A DNA stretch of 5,093 bases from CAYNVS01 sp964400725 (GTDB taxonomy: Bacteria > Myxococcota_A > SURF-8 > CAYNVS01), in contig CAYNVS010000097.1 of the NCBI GenBank assembly GCA_964400725.1, positions 1 to 5,093 on the forward strand, written 5' to 3'. Shown here one piece after another: positions 1 to 4,179 of the stretch. Every line of letters starts with the position of its first letter. Position 1 is the stretch's first letter. The notes under the pieces were generated by a model. The model was not told the DNA's origin and searched no databases. It worked only from the letters and a program-made list of their open reading frames with translations. Position numbers and translations under genes: made by a program.

Positions 1-1
1 A

Positions 2-76
2 CTGGTTACGGGAATACTGTTCGGCTTTCTGCTGCAGAAGGGAAGGGTGCTGCGTAGCCTTCTCGGCTTAAAATAA
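2..76 (+). pseudogene. Fragment resembling YeeE/YedE-type membrane protein, truncated at a junction
   Basis: Reading from base 2 gives an open frame of 24 residues that enters from outside the window and stops at 74-76. Its first part, LVTGILFGFLLQKGRV, is hydrophobic with a Gly-rich pattern and looks like the TGxLFGFLLQ-(K/R)-xxV segment of YeeE/YedE sulfur/selenium-transport-type inner-membrane proteins; this assignment is from memory of the family. After about residue 18 (base 55) the resemblance ends abruptly, because from there the DNA is the complement of the receiver gene on the other strand. The real gene would continue for many more transmembrane residues, so this is a broken copy or one side of an assembly chimera. 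Only about 16 informative residues are available, so the family call is tentative. Confidence 0.35.
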
Positions 77-137
77 GTTTAATGAAAAGCCGCATCGTGC
101 CCGTATCGTCAACGATAAGAATTTTTTTGTCGCTCAT
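6..137 (-). CDS. CheY-like response regulator receiver domain, only the N-terminal ~28 residues intact
   Basis: The ATG at 137-135 begins MSDKKILIVDDTGTMRLFI, the typical first beta strand of a receiver domain with the acidic pair D10-D11 that binds Mg2+, followed by the first helix and a REGY turn (residues 25-28). A receiver should continue for about 90 more residues and include the phospho-accepting Asp near position 54. Here the frame loses resemblance after Y28 (base 54) and stops after 43 residues at 8-6. The gene starts 12 nt after the MCP stop codon, and an AGAGG ribosome site (149-145) abuts that stop, so it is very likely co-transcribed with the MCP and would carry its output to the flagellar motor or another target. 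As it stands the protein cannot fold or be phosphorylated. The break coincides with the start of the plus-strand YeeE-like fragment, so either the gene is rearranged or the contig end is chimeric. Confidence 0.7.
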   Translation of the reverse strand: MSDKKILIVDDTGTMRLFIKLILSREGYAAPFPSAAESRTVFP

Positions 138-144
138 ACCTGCG

Positions 145-150
145 CCTCTC
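145..150 (-). promoter_or_regulatory. Ribosome binding site of the receiver gene, overlapping the MCP stop codon
   Basis: On the minus strand GAGAGG, whose first G is the last base of the MCP TAG, lies 7 nt before the receiver ATG. The same GAGAGGCG string precedes the MCP start. It fixes the receiver start and suggests coupled translation. Confidence 0.6.
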
Positions 151-1355
151 TAAGCTTTAATCTTGTAACGGCCGACCCATTCTTCAATCTCGTCCGACAT
201 CAACGAGAACCCTTTGGCCGTCTCTTCGACTTCCTGAATGACCTTTAAGTTGTCGTTCGCCGCCATGTTTACGCTCATCATGGCTTGCGTAATCTGTTCG
301 AGCCCTACCACCTGCTCGTTTGTGTTAATCGCAATGTGCTGCGCAGCCTCTACGTTTGCGGAGATTACTTTTGTAAGTTTGTTAATCACTTCGCCGGTGT
401 ATTCCATGCTGCGAACGCCCGCAACGGCCGCTTCCTGACCGGAGCGCGCAAGAAGCGTGAGCTCCTCGATGGCTTTCTGAATTTTTCCCAGGGTTTCGCG
501 CACCTGATTGGTGGCGCGTTTGGATTGATCCGCGAGGTTTTTTACCTCTTGGGCGACCACGGCGAAGCCTCGGCCGTACTCGCCGGCTTTGGCCGCCTCG
601 ATAGAAGCGTTGACCGCGAGAAGATTGGATTGTCCGGCGATTTCGTTTACCAACGCTATAATCGCTCCGACCTCTCCTATTTGTCCTCGCAGGCCGTCAA
701 CTCCGCTCGAAATTCCGCCTACGCGCTCCGCAGTAAGGTTAATTGCCTTTAGCGAAGATTCGACCGCCGAAAGCCCCTCGGAGGAAACTTCGACGGATTT
801 TTCCGCCGTCTGAACTATTCGCTGCGCTCCCGCTCGCGCCGAAACGCCCGTCTGCTTCGTTTCCTCGGCGTTGGACGTGGCCTGCGCTATAGCGGCCGCC
901 TGCTCGCTGGACGCGGCGGACAGCAGCGAAGTTACCTTCGCCATTTGCGAGTCGCTGCTTTTCAGCGCGTCTTTAACGTCGCTGAAAGCCACCACGGTCA
1001 TTCGTATAGAGTCGATGAGACTTCTGGCGCTTTCTTCAAAATCGTCGAGCTCGGGCGCGCCCAAACTTTTTTCGCGTTTCACCGGCGTCAGATCGCCCTC
1101 CATCGCCCTACGCATCATGTCTTGGATGAAGTCGATTCTTCGGCGTATCCAATGTCCAACCGCAAATGCCGCCGCCGCCGAGGCTCCGACAACGATTACG
1201 GCGAACAAATAAAGAACCAGCCTCGCCGCGCTTGAATCCGTTTTAGGCTCGAAGAGCCATTCGACTATAAAAATTTGCAGCGAAACGAAGACCAAAGCGA
1301 CGAACATCGCTAAGAACACGTATCGGAATTCGATTCTTGTCCGGTTCATTTGCAT
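150..1355 (-). CDS. Methyl-accepting chemotaxis protein with minimal periplasmic loop
   Basis: A 401-residue chemoreceptor of the inner membrane that should signal through CheW/CheA. Domains in order: transmembrane helix 1 (about residues 11-32), a loop of only about a dozen residues, transmembrane helix 2 (about 46-67), a HAMP linker (about 68-120, starting WIRRRI), then the long cytoplasmic coiled-coil signalling domain (about 130-395). The highly conserved hairpin tip is at about 236-275, with GQSNLLAVNASIEAAKAGE followed by GRGFAVVAQEV, a clear match to the MCP signature. Glu/Gln pairs in small-residue contexts near 151-152 and 164-165 could be methylation sites. No CheR/CheB-binding pentapeptide is seen at the C terminus, which ends RYKIKA. 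With no room for a ligand-binding domain outside the cell, it probably senses membrane state, an internal signal or a partner protein. The first ATG is chosen because a GGAAGAGAGG ribosome site lies 9 nt before it; a second Met two codons later would be too far. It forms an operon with the receiver gene downstream. Confidence 0.95.
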   Translation of the reverse strand: MQMNRTRIEFRYVFLAMFVALVFVSLQIFIVEWLFEPKTDSSAARLVLYLFAVIVVGASAAAAFAVGHWIRRRIDFIQDMMRRAMEGDLTPVKREKSLGAPELDDFEESARSLIDSIRMTVVAFSDVKDALKSSDSQMAKVTSLLSAASSEQAAAIAQATSNAEETKQTGVSARAGAQRIVQTAEKSVEVSSEGLSAVESSLKAINLTAERVGGISSGVDGLRGQIGEVGAIIALVNEIAGQSNLLAVNASIEAAKAGEYGRGFAVVAQEVKNLADQSKRATNQVRETLGKIQKAIEELTLLARSGQEAAVAGVRSMEYTGEVINKLTKVISANVEAAQHIAINTNEQVVGLEQITQAMMSVNMAANDNLKVIQEVEETAKGFSLMSDEIEEWVGRYKIKA

Positions 1356-1364
1356 AACGAAACG

Positions 1365-1374
1365 CCTCTCTTCC
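1365..1374 (-). promoter_or_regulatory. Ribosome binding site of the MCP gene
   Basis: On the minus strand the purine-rich GGAAGAGAGG ends 9 nt before the ATG at 1355. This supports Met1 over Met3 as the MCP start. Confidence 0.65.
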
Positions 1375-1384
1375 TACTAAAGTA

Positions 1385-1413
1385 ATCAATGAATGCTATT
1401 GATAGTCATTGAT
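1385..1413. repeat. Inverted repeat ATCAATGA / TCATTGAT with a third ATTGAT inside (operator candidate)
   Basis: ATCAATGA (1385-1392) and TCATTGAT (1406-1413) are perfect 8-bp inverted copies. A further ATTGAT at 1398-1403 lies exactly 10 bp before the ATTGAT at 1408-1413, about one helical turn, giving three copies of the hexamer in 29 bp. The cluster sits 30-58 bp upstream of the MCP start, where a regulator could bind or where the leader RNA could fold. The binding role is inference; the region is AT-rich and short repeats can arise by chance. Confidence 0.35.
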
Positions 1414-1429
1414 AAACCATTTTTATGAA

Positions 1430-1458
1430 TGTATAGTTACATACTAAGACAATTGCAG
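1430..1458 (-). promoter_or_regulatory. Weak sigma-70-like promoter candidate for the MCP operon
   Basis: On the minus strand CTGCAA (1458-1453, 3 of 6 consensus bases) and TATACA (1435-1430, 4 of 6) are separated by 17 nt, about 75 nt upstream of the MCP start. No flagellar sigma-28 pattern or -24/-12 element was recognised. AT-rich sequence makes a chance match likely. Confidence 0.2.
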
Positions 1459-1482
1459 TAATTTTGCGAAAAATCAATATTT

Positions 1483-1512
1483 GAATGAATTTTTTTTTAT
1501 TAAAATTCATTC
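1483..1512. repeat. Perfect 11-bp inverted repeat in the divergent intergenic region
   Basis: GAATGAATTTT (1483-1493) and AAAATTCATTC (1502-1512) are exact inverted copies around an 8-nt T-rich spacer. It lies in the middle of the roughly 340-bp region between two genes that point away from each other. A transcription terminator has no obvious use there, so an operator palindrome is the more natural reading. The stem is mostly A/T, so a hairpin in RNA would be only moderately stable. The rest of 1356-1695 holds no gene that I can see. Confidence 0.5.
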
Positions 1513-1629
1513 GAGCGTTTTATCGTTCATTTTGCGCTGTTCGGGACAACATTATTAATGGTAAAAAAACAAGTTAAATCGAGACAATTCTCATTATGAA
1601 CATGTTTTTGTAAATTTCTTTCGATAATG

Positions 1630-1658
1630 TTGACAAAACTTTACGGCGGCGTTAAACC
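1630..1658 (+). promoter_or_regulatory. Possible promoter of the sensor operon (good -35, poor -10)
   Basis: A perfect TTGACA at 1630-1635 is followed after 17 nt by TAAACC (1653-1658), which matches only 3 of 6 positions of the -10 consensus. The placement, with predicted transcription start about 30 nt before the ATG at 1696, is right for the sensor operon. A weak -10 would fit activator-dependent or low expression, but a chance TTGACA cannot be excluded. Confidence 0.35.
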
Positions 1659-1682
1659 GAAATCGTGAGCATTTTGAATTAT

Positions 1683-1688
1683 AAGGAG
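1683..1688 (+). promoter_or_regulatory. Ribosome binding site AAGGAG that fixes the sensor start at ATG 1696
   Basis: AAGGAG is followed by 7 nt and then ATG (1696). A TTG at 1690 in the same frame begins only one base after this site, too close to be used, so the sensor is 205 rather than 207 residues long. Confidence 0.8.
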
Positions 1689-1695
1689 ATTGCTA

Positions 1696-2313
1696 ATGAA
1701 AGCCGCCGATCTTAATCTCGCGAAAGATTTGAAGTTGAGCGCCGAAACCGGCGTAGCGACAATGCAAAAAACGAGAGTCGCGATATTCGACGTTGACGCG
1801 ATAGGACTGTTAAGGCAGACCATTTTGGAAAAATTGGGCTGGGAAAAAACGCGGGACGCGTTCTTCCGTTTCGGTTTCGTGCACGGCTACTCCGACTTCA
1901 TGCAAATAAAAATGTCCTATCAATTCGATGCGGAAATGGATTACCTTGCGGCTGGGCCGATAATTCATACGTGGGAAGGCATCGTTAAGGCGACTCCGAC
2001 GCATATAAGTTACAACCGCGAGACTGGCGAATTTCATTTCACCGGCGTTTGGGAGAATTCCTACGAAGGCGAGCAGTTTTTAACTTTCAATCAAACGGCG
2101 GGCGAAACGGTTTGCTGGAGCCTTTCGGGATACGCTTCCGGTTACTGCACGGCGTTTTTTGGCAGGCCGCTTTTTGCAAAAGAGTCAAGCTGCATAGGCA
2201 AAGGGGACAAACATTGCGGCTGGGACATACAACCTCTCGATAAATTTGGTCCGGAGTTCAGTCATTTTACCGGAATAATCGAAGAGCTGACGAACAGGAG
2301 CAAAAATGGCTGA
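1696..2313 (+). CDS. Stand-alone XylR_N + V4R aromatic-ligand sensor, lacking AAA+ and DNA-binding domains
   Basis: A 205-residue cytoplasmic protein matching the sensory A domain of the XylR/DmpR/MopR family of sigma-54 activators. Residues about 8-110 are the XylR_N part (DLKLSAETGVATMQKTRVAI, then FRFGFVHGY); about 112-178 are the V4R part (WENSYEGEQ, VCWSLSGYASGY, GKGDKHC). H91 (in GPIIHTWEG) and W119 (in GVWENSYE) occupy the positions, with the same 28-residue spacing, of the phenol-binding His106 and Trp134 that I recall for MopR. C140, E163, C166 and C174 reproduce the 23-3-8 spacing of the MopR zinc site (Cys155, Glu178, Cys181, Cys189). Both sites therefore appear intact, so binding of phenol or another small aromatic is a reasonable prediction. 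The usual ~350-residue extension carrying the ATPase and helix-turn-helix is absent: the ORF ends 25-30 residues after V4R with a normal stop inside the next gene. It must act through a partner, possibly the overlapping small protein. Other V4R ligands are possible. Confidence 0.9.
   Translation: MKAADLNLAKDLKLSAETGVATMQKTRVAIFDVDAIGLLRQTILEKLGWEKTRDAFFRFGFVHGYSDFMQIKMSYQFDAEMDYLAAGPIIHTWEGIVKATPTHISYNRETGEFHFTGVWENSYEGEQFLTFNQTAGETVCWSLSGYASGYCTAFFGRPLFAKESSCIGKGDKHCGWDIQPLDKFGPEFSHFTGIIEELTNRSKNG
2296..2300 (+). promoter_or_regulatory. Ribosome binding site of the 63-residue gene, inside the sensor coding region
   Basis: AGGAG lies 5 nt before the ATG at 2306 and within the last codons of the sensor gene. 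Together with the 8-nt overlap this indicates translational coupling. Confidence 0.7.
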
Positions 2314-2497
2314 GAAACTTTTAAAATACTACAACCTTATCGACAAAGAGATGGGGTTGCAGGGACGCATGAGACTCGCTCAGGCTACTAAACTGCCGAC
2401 AAGCAAGGCGGCGCTTGAGCCCGATACCCCCGCCAACGTCAAAATGTTCAAGGAAGCCTACGAAAAAATTACCGGCAGAAAAGCTCCGGAATTATAA
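2306..2497 (+). CDS. Unrecognised 63-residue protein, translationally coupled to the XylR_N/V4R sensor
   Basis: I do not recognise a family. The start overlaps the sensor gene by 8 nt (ATG 2306, sensor TGA 2311-2313) and has its own AGGAG ribosome site, so it is very likely real and made in proportion to the sensor. The sequence is charged, Lys-rich and predicted soluble. An amphipathic helix is likely at residues 2-28 (EKLLKYYNLIDKEMG, then GRMRLAQATK). A Pro/Ser-containing turn follows at about 30-43 (LPTSKAALEPDTP), then a second helix at about 44-57 (NVKMFKEAYEKITG), and the protein ends GRKAPEL. There are no Cys or metal motifs, no signal peptide, no membrane segment and no obvious DNA-binding motif. 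A helix-turn-helix-like hairpin of this size fits an adaptor or partner of the sensor, but that is inference from gene overlap alone. A similar N terminus appears again at 2704. Confidence 0.8.
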   Translation: MAEKLLKYYNLIDKEMGLQGRMRLAQATKLPTSKAALEPDTPANVKMFKEAYEKITGRKAPEL

Positions 2498-2703
2498 CTT
2501 AAAAATTGTCGAATGGTAGAGCGGGCTAATTTTAACAATAATAAATAACGCATAGCGAAATGCAACGATTCGGCAGCTGTCTCGCCTAATTCAGTTTCCG
2601 CAAAGGATAAACGAAACCTCGTTTTATGTTAAAAAAATAGCCTCGATTGTGTATTATAATTTATTATAGTTATAATTATTATTTATAAATGCCCTGAGTA
2701 AAA
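2498..2703. other. Intergenic region after the sensor operon, ending in a very AT-rich segment
   Basis: I see no gene in these roughly 200 bases. The last part (2652-2690) is almost pure A/T and contains TTATAAT twice (2654-2660 and 2670-2676), with no convincing -35 element in front. It could be a promoter or UP-like region for the ORF at 2704, or simply degenerate sequence. Confidence 0.5.
2609..2624 (+). terminator. Weak hairpin with short U-rich tail, possible terminator of the sensor operon
   Basis: AAACGA (2609-2614) and TCGTTT (2619-2624) pair around an AACC loop and are followed by TATGTT. It lies about 110 nt past the stop of the small gene. The stem is short and A/T-rich and the T tract is interrupted, so intrinsic termination would be inefficient at best. 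Confidence 0.2.
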
Positions 2704-2934
2704 TTGCTTGACAAATTACTTTATTATTATAGGTTTGTTGCGGGAGAGGGCGGATTATTTTTGGAGCGCGGTTTGAATTTTTACTGCAAAATGAATTCTA
2801 TTTCCATAACTGCCAATAATATCAACAATTTTTTCCGGCATTCTCCAAATGTTAAAGTTTCGAGAAAGGCTTCGGCTGGAAAACGCGGAGGAAGAGACGA
2901 AAATTTAATGTTGTTGCATGGCATAATTATTTAA
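2704..2934 (+). pseudogene. Possible diverged or decayed second copy of the 63-residue small protein
   Basis: From a TTG at 2704 the frame reads LDKLLYYYRFVAGEGGL, which aligns without gaps to AEKLLKYYNLIDKEMGL of the protein at 2306: K, LL, YY, E and GL are shared, with several conservative changes. Further on, K-M-N-S aligns with K-L-P-T, and after about five extra residues SPNVKV (bases 2842-2859) aligns with TPANVKM. Beyond NVK the frame loses similarity, but one base further along another frame reads FEKGFGWKTRRK, which resembles FKEAYEKITGRK, suggesting a 1-nt indel. There is no good ribosome site, and the nearest in-frame ATG (2689) runs into TGA after one codon. The simplest reading is a duplicated small gene that has lost its start and is frameshifted; a functional distant relative with a TTG start is the alternative. 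No remnant of a second sensor gene is seen upstream. Confidence 0.4.
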
Positions 2935-3076
2935 CGTCCGGCAAAGAAAAAAGTTTGCAACGCTTTGAAAACAATAGACGAATCGAAGCGCGTACAGCAG
3001 GAAAAGAGGTTCGGACGAGCGGCAAAACGGCGTAGTATCGAAATGAGAAAACGCAGTGTTATTAGAGGATAAGCGA

Positions 3077-3105
3077 TTGACAATTGGTTGTTTAAGGCGG
3101 ATGAT
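3077..3105 (+). promoter_or_regulatory. Sigma-70-like promoter candidate for the GAF/DUF4388 genes
   Basis: A perfect TTGACA (3077-3082) is followed after 17 nt by GATGAT (3100-3105), which matches 4 of 6 bases of the -10 consensus. It would place the transcript start near 3112, about 70 nt upstream of the GAF start. Confidence 0.4.
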
Positions 3106-3119
3106 AAAGACGTCGGCCC

Positions 3120-3148
3120 GTTCTTTAAACGGCTTAAGGCGTTTGAAC
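3120..3148. repeat. Imperfect palindrome in the GAF gene leader
   Basis: AAACG (3127-3131) and CGTTT (3140-3144) flank a self-complementary CTTAAG core, and GTTC (3120-3123) and GAAC (3145-3148) flank the whole. It lies just downstream of the proposed promoter and 33-61 nt before the ATG, where it could be an operator or a leader hairpin. No function is shown. Confidence 0.3.
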
Positions 3149-3180
3149 CGATTGGCTCTCCGCGAAATTGAGGTCGTCCT

Positions 3181-4140
3181 ATGAACGAGAAGAAAAAAGA
3201 CGGATTGGATTATTTCAACCAAGTATTCGAAGAGGGGAGGCAGTTCACAGAGGAATTGCTGCGGGACAACCAACGCATGCGGGAACAGATTTCTTTGTTA
3301 GAACACGAGATTCAAAATAAACAGGATTGGGCGGCGCAGAGGGATAAGATTAACGACCTTATCATGGACATAACGAGCGCCAACGGCACGATTGACATGC
3401 TTCAGGAGCAAATAGCCGATTTGACGAAGGAGAGGGACGCCGCGCTGAAAGAAGCCAAGGAGCTTAAAATTGAACGCGATAAGGCTATTAAAGAACTCGG
3501 CGATATTAAGGAAAGACTCAGCCGCGCCCAAAAAGAAAATCAGGAATTCGAGGAGCAATACCTAAAAATTGAAAAGCAGAACGAAAATTTCGCGGCGCTT
3601 TACGTTTCGAGCTATCAGCTTCATTCAACCCTCAACATGGACGAAGTGCTTAAACTTATTAACGAAATTGTTATCAACCTAGTCGGTTCCGACAAGTTTG
3701 GCGTTTATTTGTTCGATAAAAAGCAAAATAATTTTACGTTAATGGGCGGCGAGAAGCTTGACGAGGAAGTTGGGAAGCGTATAGAATTAGGAGAAAACTT
3801 CCTGACCGAACTGGTTAAAAGCAAACGGTTGCTGCTTCGGGAAGATTTTATTGCAAAAGGTTACTCCGCTCCGCCGACGGCCGCAATTCCGCTTGTGGTA
3901 GGAGACGAGTTGTTGGGAGCGATTATTATTCACAAACTTCTCGTTCAGAAGATTGAAGGCGTTACCGACATGGACTTCGAGCTCTTCGATTTGCTTTCCG
4001 GGCACGCCGCAACCGCTCTCATGGCGGCTAAGCTATACGATGAATCGAACCGAAAAAGTTCCACGCTGGTCGGCTTCTTCAATCTTTTAAAAGACAAGGC
4101 TCCGGAGGGCAAGGAGCTTGAGAAGGAAATTGCATCCTAG
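3181..4140 (+). CDS. Coiled-coil and GAF-domain signalling protein
   Basis: A 319-residue soluble, very charged protein. Residues about 10-138 form a long predicted coiled coil, with repeated heptad-like Leu/Ile spacing and Glu/Lys-rich stretches (for example DMLQEQIADLTKERDAALKE). Residues about 140-288 form a GAF domain: FAALYVSSYQLHSTLNMDEVLKLI is the entry helix, FGVYLFD and FTLMGG are core strands, AAIPLVVGDELLGAIIIH is the characteristic beta hairpin, and FDLLSGHAATALMAAKLYDE is the closing helix. No output domain (kinase, cyclase or receiver) is attached, so it probably dimerises through the coiled coil and passes a small-molecule or protein signal to a partner. The GAF ligand cannot be read from the sequence. 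The ATG at 3181 is supported by GAGG at 3170-3173, 7 nt upstream. It ends in TAG and the next gene lies in the same frame 39 nt later, so the two are very likely one transcription unit. Confidence 0.85.
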   Translation: MNEKKKDGLDYFNQVFEEGRQFTEELLRDNQRMREQISLLEHEIQNKQDWAAQRDKINDLIMDITSANGTIDMLQEQIADLTKERDAALKEAKELKIERDKAIKELGDIKERLSRAQKENQEFEEQYLKIEKQNENFAALYVSSYQLHSTLNMDEVLKLINEIVINLVGSDKFGVYLFDKKQNNFTLMGGEKLDEEVGKRIELGENFLTELVKSKRLLLREDFIAKGYSAPPTAAIPLVVGDELLGAIIIHKLLVQKIEGVTDMDFELFDLLSGHAATALMAAKLYDESNRKSSTLVGFFNLLKDKAPEGKELEKEIAS

Positions 4141-4179
4141 AAACGCGCTCAAAACGCGGGTCAGTTTTACTCGGACAAA

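Larger units (their letters stand above)
2935..3180. other. Intergenic leader region of the GAF gene
   Basis: No credible gene is seen in these roughly 245 bases. Open frames here are short or lack starts and family resemblance, and the minus-strand frame across 2905-3273 looks like a chance frame. The region holds a promoter-like TTGACA and an imperfect palindrome, listed separately. Confidence 0.5.

Noticed and set aside
285..752. Plus-strand open frames across the MCP gene, the longest 155 residues
   Set aside because: They are antisense to a clearly recognisable chemoreceptor, show no family resemblance and have no ribosome sites.
1483..1512. Palindrome as a rho-independent terminator
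   Set aside because: It lies between two genes that diverge, so no transcript ends there, and the stem is almost entirely A/T.
1690..1695. TTG at 1690 as the start of the sensor gene
   Set aside because: It lies one base after the AAGGAG ribosome site, too close for initiation, while ATG 1696 has ideal 7-nt spacing.
1810..2037. Minus-strand 75-residue frame inside the sensor gene, with others at 1641-1823, 3298-3558 and 3787-4005
   Set aside because: All are shadows of well-supported genes on the plus strand or of their leader.
2652..2690. AT-rich segment as a replication or transfer origin, or a CRISPR or tandem array
   Set aside because: Only two copies of TTATAAT are present, with no regular repeat unit, DnaA-box pattern or associated genes.
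2941..3072. Lys/Arg-rich plus-strand frame of about 44 codons upstream of the GAF gene
   Set aside because: It has no start codon until near its end and no similarity to any protein known to me; it reflects A/G-rich intergenic composition.
2905..3273. Minus-strand 122-residue open frame
   Set aside because: It overlaps the GAF gene start in antisense, has no recognisable domain and an unconvincing composition, and no supporting context.
4138..4140. TAG recoded as an amino acid throughout the genome
   Set aside because: The MCP gene also ends in TAG at the expected place and the receiver's ribosome site overlaps it, so TAG acts as a stop here.
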